Numbered from the stretch's first letter, positions 26,851 through 34,962 are shown. The stretch is 64,000 bases of DNA from an uncultured Prevotellaceae bacterium (GCA_900315565.1 OMZS01000001.1:1-64000), one strand, 5' to 3'. The notes: a model not told the origin generated them from the sequence alone. Program-made: numbers and translations.

Positions 26851-26906
26851 AGGTGGACAAAACGAAACATAAGGTGGACAAAACGAAAAAGGGTAAAAAA
26901 GTCCAC
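26851..26906 (-). promoter_or_regulatory. Direct-repeat operator candidate upstream of susC
   Basis: AGGTGGACAAAACGAAA occurs exactly at 26851-26867 and 26872-26888, start to start 21 bp, which is two helical turns. An inverted partial copy, AAAGTCCAC, stands at about 26898-26906. The pair lies 20-60 bp upstream of the -7 element and just behind the AraC-type regulator gene, so it is a likely binding site for it. Confidence 0.65.
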
Positions 26907-26986
26907 TTTAGAGCCCTCAACGGGTGTAGATTTTGCTGTTTTTACGAGTAGTTACGGTGGTTTTGCGGTTTTTTCTGAAACTTTTT

Positions 26987-29900
26987 TCATTGCACCTCAC
27001 TATCGTCACTCTCCACTTTTGTCGGAGCAGCAGCAGAGTGTTCGTCAAACGATTTGGGGCTTACACCATAGAGTTTGGTGAAGCAGCGGGTGAAATATTT
27101 CGGGTCGTTGAATCCTACACTGAAAGCAATCTCGGCAATATTGCGCTGATCGGCCTTGCGCAATATCTGACGAGCAATGTCAAGCCTATAGTTGCGTATG
27201 AACTGGGTGGTGCTCTGCCCTACTTCCTCGTTGAGCCGCTTGGCCAGCAGGCTGCGGCTCATGCCCATCTGCTCGCAAAACTCCGGCACTCCAAACTCAG
27301 AGTTCATGTAGTTGCGCTCAACGATGGCCATTACACGGTCCATAAAGGGCACCGTGTTTTTCTCTTGTTCCATGGCATCGGCCTCCACACTCTTAGCCGA
27401 GCTTTGGCTGTAGCGTCGCTGATTGCTGAGAATGCTTTCTATGCGGGCCTGCACCTGCTGCGGGTTGTCGCTCTCGCGCAACGCCTGCTCAATGGGTTCA
27501 AGCAGGCGCTCGGCCTCACGCTTGCGCAAGTAGGAAACGCGCCGGTTGTACGCGTAAATGGCCAAAGCTGCCATGGCCACTGAGAGCAACAGCAAGAACC
27601 ACCAGCTTTTCCAGAAATAAGGCGTCACGCGAATGTCCAGACTGATAACGTTGTCGTCGGTTTGCATACCCGACACGTATTTCACCTCCAGTGTGTAGTG
27701 GCCCGATGGCAGGTTGGTGTATCTCACCTCGTGCTTGCCTGGTTCCAGTTGCGCCCACCGCTTGTCAAATCCTTTCAGCCGGTAGCTGTAAAGTCCTTGC
27801 CGCTCTCCGCTGTAGTTGAGTGCCGAAAACTCGATGGTAAACGATTTGTCGCTCTCGTGCAGTCTCACAATGCGCGCCTTGCTGATGTCTTGGTCGAGAT
27901 AGGCGCTGGGGGCCGTTGCCTCCTGATTGCCCACCAGCAGACGGGTGAAACTCAGCTTGCCAGCATAAACAACGCTGGTGTTGAGCCCCTCGAGCACCGA
28001 AAGCCCATTGTCGGCGCCCAGATAAATAAGTCCGTCGCTGCCAATCACCGCCGAGTTCCAGTAAAACTGCGACGAGGGCAGCCCGTCGTAGTCGGAGAAA
28101 TTCAGGAAGGTGCCCGTTTGGGTATTCATCATCGAGAGACCGTTGGTGGTGGTTATCCAAAGCAGGCCATTTTTGTCCTCAACAATTCCCTTCACGGCAT
28201 TGTTGGCCAGTCCCTGCACAGTGGTGTAATTGGTAAATGTCTCCTTTCCCGACTTATCCACGGTGCGCTTGTAAAGCCCGTATCCGTTGCTACCCATCCA
28301 CAGTGCACCGTCGGCCGACTGCCAGAAACAGGTGATTTTCTCGGTAATGCCGCTTTCGGGCGCATCGAGTTTTGTGCGGAGGGCACGCACCTTGAACTTT
28401 GAACTTTGAACTTTGTTCTTTCCTCTATTAAGGTCGATAACGCGCACGCCGTCGAGACAGCCAATCCAGAGATGGTTGTCGCGGTCGATGATAGAGCCTA
28501 TGCATCCGCGCACATCGCGGCAGCCCTCGTAAGGTTCCTCCATTTGCCGGGTGGCCAGATTGTAGAAATAAATGCCGCCGTTGGTGGCTATCCACAGCCC
28601 GTCGTTCAGACTATCGTACGCGAGCGCGCCCACATAATTAATAATGTAACGATATTCATCAGGAACTTCGAGAGGAACGATGTTGGAAGGATGATTGCGG
28701 TCGGCACGGTGCACCCCTCCGCCCCACGTTCCCAACCACAGGTTGTCGTCCTTGCCGCGCACAATCACCGAGACAGAGTTGTGGCGCAGGCCCGTGTTGG
28801 CCGTGGTATAATGCTCAAACACATCGCAGCCCGGAGCCTTGCGGTTCAGTCCGCCCTCAACAGTACCCACCCACAGCGTCCCGTCGCTTTCGGTCAGCAT
28901 GGCATTCACCGGACCGGCCGAAATACTCTCTGGCTGGGACGTGTGCAGATAGTTGTGCAGCGTAAGATAACGCGGAAAGAGTTTCGAAATACCGGCATTG
29001 TCGGTACCCACCCACAGCAGTCCGTGGCTCATAAAAAGGCAATGCACAAAGTTGCTGCTCAGCGGATTCACTTTGTCGGAGGCGTTCCACCGTTCAAACC
29101 GCCCTGGCCCCGACAAAATGTCGATGCCGTTGAGCGTGCCCACCAACAGCTGCTGGCCAACAGGCAGCAGGCAAGTAACAAACTGGTGCGACAGCCCGAA
29201 GTTCTCTCCGTTTCCTCCCTGCGAGAGTGGATTATCGGCTCGCGTGTAACGGGTGGTTTGCCTCGAAGCCATGTCGAAGGCCACCAGCCCAATGTTAGTA
29301 CCCAGCCAAACGGTGCCGCCCTGACGCGCCATGCACGTGACGTAGTTGCCCACTATCTCGCTGGTCAGCGCGCGAGCCACCTCTTGGCGCACCAGCGTCT
29401 GGCCTCCTGCCGCCCCGGCCTTGCGCAGTTTCTCTTGTGACTGCTTTTGGCCCTGGGGAGCGGGCGTGGCCGAAAGACGGAAAATGCCGCCATCGATGGC
29501 CACCCAAGGACGGCCGTCGGACTCCACGTCACAAATGGCAATGTCGAAAGCACGCGCGCTGTAGCCGTGGGTCAGCAAGCTGCTCATCCGGCCCTGCTCG
29601 TCGAAGGCCAGGCGCACCACTTGCCGGTCGGTAATCAGCCAAATGCATCCCTTCGAGTCGGCATAAACGCGCTTGGCTGGCTGCGACATGAGCTGTTTCA
29701 GCACCGAAGCGGCGTCCTGCTCCTTTCCCTGCGGGAGTGGTGCGACAGAGGCTTTCGCCAGCGCCAAATCCTGTGGCATCACGGTGCGCAACGTTTTCAA
29801 GTCGAGCACATCCACGCCCTCGTCAAAGGCAACCCACAAGCGTCCGAAACGGTCTTCACACAGATTGCGGCACGAGTTGCTACGGAGCAACTGGCCATAA

Positions 29901-30145
29901 GCTCCCGAGCTTAAATGCAAAAACGAATAGCCGTCGTAACGCACCAGACCGCCCACATCGGAGGCAATCCACATGAATCCGAAACTGTCTTCAAAAATGT
30001 CTTGGATGGAATTGCTGGGCAGACCTTCGCTCATGTCTATATACGACATATTATAGCCGCCGGCTCCCACAATTCCGTTTTGAGCCGTGGCAAAAATGCC
30101 CTGCATGAGCAGCAAAAGTGTCAGCACTATGTTCTTCATTTCCAT
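26987..30145 (-). CDS. Membrane-spanning sensor with periplasmic propellers and cytoplasmic AraC domain, no kinase
   Basis: 1052 residues. Signal peptide, then about 13 propeller repeats of the two-component-regulator-propeller kind (GLPSNSIQDIFEDSFGFMWIAS, DNAGISKLF, GLLWITTTNGLSMMN), a Y_Y_Y domain near 740-835 (KSFTIEFSALNYSGERQGLYSYRLKGFDKRW), one membrane helix near 843-865, a linker of about 65 residues, and an AraC-type HTH at about 930-1035 (VPEFCEQMGMSRSLLAKRLNEE, IAEIAFSVGFNDPKYFTRCF). The layout is that of Bacteroidota hybrid two-component systems, but the HisKA, HATPase and receiver domains between membrane and HTH are missing without a trace. It probably senses a released oligosaccharide in the periplasm and turns on susC. 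A KVQSSKFKV insertion near residue 580 comes from a short tandem repeat. Confidence 0.88.
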   Translation of the reverse strand: MEMKNIVLTLLLLMQGIFATAQNGIVGAGGYNMSYIDMSEGLPSNSIQDIFEDSFGFMWIASDVGGLVRYDGYSFLHLSSGAYGQLLRSNSCRNLCEDRFGRLWVAFDEGVDVLDLKTLRTVMPQDLALAKASVAPLPQGKEQDAASVLKQLMSQPAKRVYADSKGCIWLITDRQVVRLAFDEQGRMSSLLTHGYSARAFDIAICDVESDGRPWVAIDGGIFRLSATPAPQGQKQSQEKLRKAGAAGGQTLVRQEVARALTSEIVGNYVTCMARQGGTVWLGTNIGLVAFDMASRQTTRYTRADNPLSQGGNGENFGLSHQFVTCLLPVGQQLLVGTLNGIDILSGPGRFERWNASDKVNPLSSNFVHCLFMSHGLLWVGTDNAGISKLFPRYLTLHNYLHTSQPESISAGPVNAMLTESDGTLWVGTVEGGLNRKAPGCDVFEHYTTANTGLRHNSVSVIVRGKDDNLWLGTWGGGVHRADRNHPSNIVPLEVPDEYRYIINYVGALAYDSLNDGLWIATNGGIYFYNLATRQMEEPYEGCRDVRGCIGSIIDRDNHLWIGCLDGVRVIDLNRGKNKVQSSKFKVRALRTKLDAPESGITEKITCFWQSADGALWMGSNGYGLYKRTVDKSGKETFTNYTTVQGLANNAVKGIVEDKNGLLWITTTNGLSMMNTQTGTFLNFSDYDGLPSSQFYWNSAVIGSDGLIYLGADNGLSVLEGLNTSVVYAGKLSFTRLLVGNQEATAPSAYLDQDISKARIVRLHESDKSFTIEFSALNYSGERQGLYSYRLKGFDKRWAQLEPGKHEVRYTNLPSGHYTLEVKYVSGMQTDDNVISLDIRVTPYFWKSWWFLLLLSVAMAALAIYAYNRRVSYLRKREAERLLEPIEQALRESDNPQQVQARIESILSNQRRYSQSSAKSVEADAMEQEKNTVPFMDRVMAIVERNYMNSEFGVPEFCEQMGMSRSLLAKRLNEEVGQSTTQFIRNYRLDIARQILRKADQRNIAEIAFSVGFNDPKYFTRCFTKLYGVSPKSFDEHSAAAPTKVESDDSEVQ
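28392..28416 (-). repeat. GAACTTT tandem repeat inside the regulator gene
   Basis: Three copies of TTGAACTTTG-type units (period 8) encode KVQSSKFKV within a propeller blade of the regulator. The same repeat is intergenic at 30251-30308. Confidence 0.8.
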
Positions 30146-30201
30146 CTACATGACAGACAAAAAAGCCTGTGTCTTTCAGTTATCAGACCAAATAATTTGT
30201 G

Positions 30202-30209
30202 CAAAGATA
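30202..30209 (-). promoter_or_regulatory. -7 promoter element for the regulator gene
   Basis: Reads TATCTTTG on the minus strand, about 57 nt before the ATG. The -33 element is not clear. Confidence 0.5.
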
Positions 30210-30250
30210 GCATTTTTATCTTTATTTTCCGTAATATTTGCCGACTTTTT

Positions 30251-30308
30251 TAACTTTGAACATTGAACTTTATTCTTTGAACATTGAACTTTGAACATTG
30301 AACTTTAT
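30251..30308. repeat. GAACTTTGAACATT tandem repeat
   Basis: About six units of GAACTTT/GAACATT spaced by seven to nine bases. It matches the repeat that sits inside the regulator gene at 28392-28416. Confidence 0.8.
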
Positions 30309-30387
30309 GATTACCTTTTTCGATAGCCACGCGCGGAATGGTGAAGATAATGCAGCGAGATAATTGCGCAACTTTACGGTTTATGAA

Positions 30388-30451
30388 AATAACTCGTGAC
30401 GTTGCGCTCAGATTTTCTAGAGAATTTGCGCGTAAAGCACGACGTTATTTT
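30388..30451. repeat. Dispersed palindrome, copy 4
   Basis: Arms AATAACTCGTGACGTT and GCACGACGTTATT flank the core ATTTTCTAGAGAATTT (30412-30427). Confidence 0.75.
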
Positions 30452-30473
30452 TCCAAATCATGAAATGGCAAAA

Positions 30474-30534
30474 ATATCTTCCGACGATACGATGAAATTT
30501 TCTAGAGAATCTGAGCACAACGTCGGGAGTTATT
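30474..30534. repeat. Dispersed palindrome, copy 5
   Basis: Left arm ATCTTCCGACGATACG, core AAATTTTCTAGAGAAT, right arm ACGTCGGGAGTTAT. It lies 23 bp after copy 4. Confidence 0.75.
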
Positions 30535-30677
30535 CTCCGGTTTTCAGAAAAGCTCAGCTTAACGTCGCGACCAATGTTCGTTATCTTCATAGCCTGAGTT
30601 TGTTATCTCCATGACCTTAATCACGAAAGAAAACGTTAAAAAAACATAAACAGAAAAAAGAAATCGGGAACTGGCAG

Positions 30678-30707
30678 TTGTAAACTCCTAACTTTTAGCT
30701 ACCTTTG
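30678..30707 (+). promoter_or_regulatory. rplM operon promoter
   Basis: TTG at 30678-30680 and TACCTTTG at 30700-30707 are separated by exactly 19 nt, a consensus match for the Bacteroidota primary sigma factor. The transcript should start near 30713. Confidence 0.85.
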
Positions 30708-30712
30708 CAGCC

Positions 30713-30975
30713 GCAAAAATTATGGCGGGGCCAAAAAACGTGCTTTCACCAGTGCGAAAGAACCCCCGAGGGCAGCGTGTAAATAGCGGCCTCGGCTGAG
30801 AATTAGCAATTGTGATTTTCGGCAGTCGCCACGCGGTTTGTGAATCGTTGCTCACTGGCAGGCGGAGAGTCTGCTCGTTTCCAGGTACGTCAAGCCAGGC
30901 GCGACAAGGGATGGCGACATATCCCTAACAGATTTATTCAAAAAAAACGTTTTTATTAAATTTTCATTCAACAAA
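30713..30975 (+). ncRNA. Structured 5' leader of the rplM-rpsI-rpsB-tsf operon
   Basis: About 260 nt lie between the promoter and the rplM ATG. Stems that can be read directly: CCGAGG 30766-30771 with CCTCGG 30790-30795; GTCGC 30825-30829 with GCGAC 30901-30905, enclosing smaller stems; and AGGGAT 30907-30912 with ATCCCT 30921-30926. The stretch is more G/C-rich than the flanking spacer and has no open frame. I infer a ribosomal-protein leader that controls the operon by feedback, or a small RNA that also reads through; which protein binds is not shown. Confidence 0.6.
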
Positions 30976-31437
30976 ATGAACACTTTAAGTTACAAGACTA
31001 TTTCCGCTAACAAGGAAACAGCAAAGAAAGAGTGGGTTGTGGTTGACGCAACCGACCAGGTTGTTGGTCGTCTTGCCTCAAAGGTGGCTAAGCTCATCCG
31101 CGGCAAGTACAAGCCCAACTTTACCCCGCACGCCGACTGTGGCGACAATGTGATTATCATCAATGCTGCCAAGGTGGTGTTCACCGGCAAGAAGGAAACC
31201 GACAAGCAGTATGTACGCTACACGGGCTATCCCGGCGGACAGCGCTTCCAGACTCCCGAGCAGCTTCGTCGCCGTCCCGACGGCATGGACCGCATTCTGC
31301 GCCACGCTGTGAAGGGCATGCTTCCCAAAGGCCGTCTGGGCCGTCAGCTCATTGACAATCTCTATGTGTATAATGGTACAGAGCATCAGCACGAGGCTCA
31401 GCAGCCCAAGGCTATTGATATCAATCAGTACAAATAG
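30976..31437 (+). CDS. rplM: 50S ribosomal protein L13
   Basis: 153 residues, the usual length. Typical segments are KEWVVVDATDQVVGRLASKVAKLIRGK, the GDNVIIINAAKVVFTGKK strand and RRPDGMDRILRHAVKGMLPKGRLGRQ. It is an early-assembly protein of the large subunit that contacts 23S rRNA. It is the first gene of an operon with rpsI (43-bp gap, filled by a GATTAAA repeat), rpsB and tsf, and has a long structured leader. Confidence 0.97.
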   Translation: MNTLSYKTISANKETAKKEWVVVDATDQVVGRLASKVAKLIRGKYKPNFTPHADCGDNVIIINAAKVVFTGKKETDKQYVRYTGYPGGQRFQTPEQLRRRPDGMDRILRHAVKGMLPKGRLGRQLIDNLYVYNGTEHQHEAQQPKAIDINQYK

Positions 31438-31442
31438 AGGAT

Positions 31443-31478
31443 GAAAGATTAAAGATTAAAGATTAAAGATTAAAGACA
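31443..31478 (+). repeat. GATTAAA heptanucleotide repeat between rplM and rpsI
   Basis: AAAGATTAAAGATTAAAGAT type repeat, about four or five units of seven bases, fills the whole gap up to the rpsI ATG. Changes in copy number would move the rpsI start relative to the rplM stop. Confidence 0.85.
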
Positions 31479-31480
31479 TT

Positions 31481-31867
31481 ATGGAAATGATTAATGCAAT
31501 AGGTCGCCGCAAGAGTGCTGTAGCACGTGTATATTTGACTGAAGGCTCCGGCAAGATTACCATCAACAAAGTTGATATCGACAAATATTTCCCTTCTGCC
31601 ATCCTGCAGTACGTGGTGCGTCAGCCCCTGCAGCTGCTCGATGTAGCTGAGAAATACGACATCAAGGCCAACCTCGACGGTGGCGGTTTCACTGGCCAAA
31701 GCCAGGCTCTGCGCATGGCCATCGCCCGTGCACTGGTGAAAATCAATGCCGAAGACAAGAAGAACCTGAAGGACCACGGTTTCCTGACCCGCGACTCTCG
31801 TAAGGTGGAGCGCAAGAAGCCCGGTCAGCCCAAGGCTCGTCGTCGCTTCCAGTTCAGTAAGCGTTAA
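31481..31867 (+). CDS. rpsI: 30S ribosomal protein S9
   Basis: 128 residues. INAIGRRKSAVARVYL at the start, GGGFTGQSQALRMAIARAL in the middle and the basic tail ending RRFQFSKR, whose last Lys-Arg reaches the P-site tRNA in S9 proteins. Second gene of the operon. Confidence 0.97.
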   Translation: MEMINAIGRRKSAVARVYLTEGSGKITINKVDIDKYFPSAILQYVVRQPLQLLDVAEKYDIKANLDGGGFTGQSQALRMAIARALVKINAEDKKNLKDHGFLTRDSRKVERKKPGQPKARRRFQFSKR

Positions 31868-32112
31868 TTCAATGGGCGATTGGACAATTTACAATGGGGC
31901 AATTTTCGAACTGCTCTTTTTGTAATTGGACAATTGCTATTGAATCACTGAACAAGTTTAGCATCTAAACCGGAAGGATTTGGAATGTGACAATCCAATT
32001 GTAAAGAATTGCAGATTGCCAAATTGCTGATTCCAACTACCATTCGGCTGATTCTAAAAAACAGAATTAAAAAAGAAAGTAAACAACAACCATTAAAAAA
32101 GATTCAAGAAAA

Positions 32113-33018
32113 ATGTCAAGAACAAATTTTGACCAGCTGCTGGAGGCAGGATGCCACTTTGGCCACCTCAAGCGCAAATGGAACCCTGCCATGGCTCCCT
32201 TCATCTTCATGGAGCGTAATGGCATTCATATCATCGACCTGCACAAGACCGTCGTCAAGATTGACGAGGCTGCCGACGCCCTGAAGCAGATTGCCAAGAG
32301 CGGCAAGAAGATTCTCTTCGTTGCCACCAAGAAACAGGCCAAGGACGTGATTGCCGAGAAGGCCGCCAACATCAACATGCCTTACGTCATTGAGCGCTGG
32401 CCCGGCGGCATGCTCACCAACTTCCCCACCATCCGCAAGGCCGTGAAGAAGATGTCGAGCATCGACAAGATGATGAGCGACGGAACCTACAGCAATCTGT
32501 CTAAGCGCGAGATTCTGCAAATCAGCCGTCAGCGCGCCAAACTCGAGAAAAACCTTGGTTCGATTGCCGACCTTACCCGTCTGCCGAGCGCCGTATTCGT
32601 GGTGGATGTGATGAAAGAGCACATCGCTGTGAAAGAGGCCAACCGTCTGGGCATTCCCGTGTTCGGTATTGTTGATACCAACAGCAACCCCAACGACATC
32701 GACTTTGTCATCCCCGCCAACGACGATGCCAAGGACTCTATCGAGGTGATTCTGGACGCTTGCTGCGCCGCCATCGCCGAGGGTCTGGAGGAGCGCAAGG
32801 CTGAGAAGGCCGACGAGAAAGCTGCCCAGGCTCAGGAAGAGGAAGCTGCTGAGGCTCGCCCCCGCGCCCGCAAGTCGCGCAAGGAGACTGCCGCTAAGGC
32901 TGAGAAAGAAGCTCCCGTAGCCGAAGAGGCTCCCGCAGAGGAAGAAGTTGCCGCCGAGGAAGAGGCTCCCGTAGAAGAAGAGACTCCCGCCGAGGAAGAT
33001 GCTCCCGCTGCTGAGTAA
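32113..33018 (+). CDS. rpsB: 30S ribosomal protein S2 with long charged tail
   Basis: 301 residues. The S2 core (about 1-226) has LLEAGCHFGHLKRKWNPAMAPFIF, the KKILFVATKKQAKDVI strand, ERWPGGMLTNF and the VVDVMKEHIAVKEANRLGIPVFGIVDTN segment. The last 75 residues are low in complexity, first Lys/Glu/Ala-rich, with RPRARKSRK near 258, then nearly all Glu, Ala, Pro and Val. S2 needs no such tail. It follows rpsI after 245 bp of A/T-rich DNA without a gene and precedes tsf by 64 bp. Confidence 0.96.
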   Translation: MSRTNFDQLLEAGCHFGHLKRKWNPAMAPFIFMERNGIHIIDLHKTVVKIDEAADALKQIAKSGKKILFVATKKQAKDVIAEKAANINMPYVIERWPGGMLTNFPTIRKAVKKMSSIDKMMSDGTYSNLSKREILQISRQRAKLEKNLGSIADLTRLPSAVFVVDVMKEHIAVKEANRLGIPVFGIVDTNSNPNDIDFVIPANDDAKDSIEVILDACCAAIAEGLEERKAEKADEKAAQAQEEEAAEARPRARKSRKETAAKAEKEAPVAEEAPAEEEVAAEEEAPVEEETPAEEDAPAAE

Positions 33019-33082
33019 AGGCTGACAAGAGAGAAATAACATTGTAATAATAGTAAACAGAAAAAATCCAGAATTTAGTATT

Positions 33083-34087
33083 ATGGCTTACAAAGTAAGT
33101 ATGGACGATATCAAGAAGCTCCGCACCATGACTGGTGCAGGCCTGGCCGATGTGAAGAAAGCACTGACCGAGGCTGAGGGAGACTTCGACAAGGCAAAAG
33201 ATTTGCTCCGCGAGCGCGGACTGGCTATCGCCGCCAAGCGTTCGGACCGCGAGACTTCTAACGGCTGCGTGCTCGTGAAGAAGGTAGAAGGCTTCGCTGC
33301 CATGGTTGCCGTGAAGTGCGAGACCGACTTCGTTGCCAATGGCGCTGACTTCGTTGCTATGGTTCAGAGCATTCTCGACGCTGCCGTTGCCAACAAGTGC
33401 CAGACACTCGACGAAGTGAAAGAGCTGACACTGGCCGACGGTCAGAAAGTGCAGGACGCTGTCACACAGCGTTCGGGCATCACTGGCGAGAAGATGGAAC
33501 TCGACGGATACATGATTCTCGAGGGCGACAACATCGAGGTTTACGACCACATGGGCAAGCACACCCTGTGCACCATGGTCCAGACCAATAAGGAAGCCGC
33601 TGACGCCGGTCACAAAGTGGCCATGCAGGTGGCTGCCATGAAGCCCGTGGCACTCGATGCCCAGAGCGTGAGCCAGGCCATCCTCGACGAGGAGTACAAA
33701 ACCGCCGTTGAGAAGACCAAGCTCGAGCAGGTTGAGAAATATGTTGACGTAGTGCTGAAGAAAGCCGGCATCAACCCCAACCTCGTTGACACCGACGAGC
33801 ACATCGAGTCGAACATGGCCAAGGGTTGGCTCACTCAGGAGCAGGCCGACGAGGCTCGCGCCCTGAAGGTGAAAGCCGCCGAGGAGAAAGCCAACAGCCT
33901 GAACCCGCAGATGATTGAGAACATTGCCAAGGGCCGCGTTCAGAAGTTCCTGAAAGAGAACTGCCTTGTTGACCAGGAGTTCCAGTTCGGCGACGGCGAC
34001 AAGGCTACTGTTTCGCAGTGGCTCAAGGCTCAGGACAAGGAGCTGAAAGTGGTTGCCTTCAAGCGCTTCACACTGGTGGCCGAATAA
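33083..34087 (+). CDS. tsf: Elongation factor Ts
   Basis: 334 residues. It exchanges GDP for GTP on EF-Tu. The N-terminal UBA-like domain reads IKKLRTMTGAGLADVKKALTEAEGDFDKA, and the core has the MVAVKCETDFVANGADFVAMV motif that contacts EF-Tu. It is longer than the E. coli protein by about 50 residues, mostly in the helical part around 200-270, as is usual in Bacteroidota. rpsB-tsf is a conserved pair. A strong hairpin follows. Confidence 0.97.
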   Translation: MAYKVSMDDIKKLRTMTGAGLADVKKALTEAEGDFDKAKDLLRERGLAIAAKRSDRETSNGCVLVKKVEGFAAMVAVKCETDFVANGADFVAMVQSILDAAVANKCQTLDEVKELTLADGQKVQDAVTQRSGITGEKMELDGYMILEGDNIEVYDHMGKHTLCTMVQTNKEAADAGHKVAMQVAAMKPVALDAQSVSQAILDEEYKTAVEKTKLEQVEKYVDVVLKKAGINPNLVDTDEHIESNMAKGWLTQEQADEARALKVKAAEEKANSLNPQMIENIAKGRVQKFLKENCLVDQEFQFGDGDKATVSQWLKAQDKELKVVAFKRFTLVAE

Positions 34088-34122
34088 ACATTGCATCCGA
34101 TAATTTAGCAATAAAAAAGACA

Positions 34123-34157
34123 GAGGAGCCGGGAGACACATTGTTTCTCGGCTCCTC
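34123..34157 (+). terminator. Terminator of the rplM-tsf operon
   Basis: GAGGAGCCGGGAGA at 34123-34136 pairs with TTTCTCGGCTCCTC at 34144-34157 with one G-T pair; an A-run precedes it and ATTATTT follows. Confidence 0.8.
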
Positions 34158-34283
34158 ATTATTTATAACAAGGATTTGCTGCTCAAAGAAGAGAAAAACG
34201 ATATTCTCTATCCCTTTTCGCCCACTTTTTCGTAACTTTAAATAAGTTACTCCAACTCGACATAAAAAATGAACGAGTTCTTT

Positions 34284-34313
34284 TTGTTCTGCACTCGTTT
34301 TTTCGTAACTTTG
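34284..34313 (+). promoter_or_regulatory. Promoter of the FAH gene, with an upstream near copy
   Basis: TTG at 34284-34286 and TAACTTTG at 34306-34313 are 19 nt apart. A second, similar sequence (CTTTTTCGTAACTTTA at about 34225-34240) lies 74 bp upstream and may be a duplicated or decayed promoter. Confidence 0.75.
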
Positions 34314-34344
34314 CCCCAAACAAAGAAGCAATCAGTTAGCAACC

Positions 34345-34962
34345 ATGAAGATTTTTGCCGTAGGAAAGAACTACTTGCAGCACAATAAAGAGCTGGAAGG
34401 CGCGTTATATAAACCAGAAACGCCCGTCATATTCACAAAAGCCGACTCGGCACTGCTGAAAGACGGGAAACCGTTTTTCCTGCCCGATTTCTCGGAGCAG
34501 GTGGACTATGAAACCGAGCTGGTGGTGCGTATCTGCCGGCTGGGTAAATGTATTCCCGAACGGTTTGCTCACCGCTACTACGACGCAGTGACCGTTGGCA
34601 TCGATTTCACCGCCCGCGACGTGCAGCAAAGGCTCAGAGCCGCCGGACACCCGTGGGAACTGAGCAAAGGCTTCGACGGTTCGGCGGCCATCGGACAGTG
34701 GGTGGAGAAAGAAAAACTGCTCGACGTGCAGGCAGTGCGGTTTCACCTCGACATCAACGGCTCCACCGTGCAAGAAGGCTGCACCTGCGACATGCTCTAC
34801 CGCATCGACGAGCTGATAGCCTACATTTCGCAGTTCTTTACGCTAAAGACGGGCGACCTACTCTACACAGGAACTCCCTCGGGCGTGGGTCCCGTGCATA
34901 TCAACGACCATCTGACAGGCTTTCTGGAAGACCGTAAAGTGCTGGAGCTAAACGTAAAATAA
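34345..34962 (+). CDS. Fumarylacetoacetate hydrolase family protein
   Basis: 205 residues, a compact FAH-fold enzyme. The metal site is seen as the acidic triad in DYETELVVRICR and, further on, VGIDFTARDVQ; the family closing motif reads KTGDLLYTGTPSGVGPV. Family members hydrolyse or decarboxylate acylpyruvates and related beta-diketo acids, and short ones like this often act on oxaloacetate or acylpyruvate. The substrate cannot be told here. It has its own promoter and lies upstream of porU, with a 95-bp gap. Confidence 0.85.
   Translation: MKIFAVGKNYLQHNKELEGALYKPETPVIFTKADSALLKDGKPFFLPDFSEQVDYETELVVRICRLGKCIPERFAHRYYDAVTVGIDFTARDVQQRLRAAGHPWELSKGFDGSAAIGQWVEKEKLLDVQAVRFHLDINGSTVQEGCTCDMLYRIDELIAYISQFFTLKTGDLLYTGTPSGVGPVHINDHLTGFLEDRKVLELNVK

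Larger units (their letters stand above)
30146..30975. other. Long intergenic region between the regulator and rplM
   Basis: No coding gene is visible. From left to right it holds the regulator promoter, a GAACTTTG/GAACATTG repeat (30251-30308), two copies of the CTAGAG palindrome (30388-30534), the rplM promoter (30678-30707) and a structured leader. Confidence 0.7.

Noticed and set aside
26987..30145. Calling the regulator a full hybrid two-component system
   Set aside because: No histidine kinase, ATPase or receiver sequence exists between the membrane helix and the AraC domain.
30713..30975. Leader region as a tRNA, tmRNA or 6S RNA gene
   Set aside because: No cloverleaf, no CCA-end, no tag-coding frame and no long rod-like self-complementarity could be found; position and promoter fit a 5' leader better.
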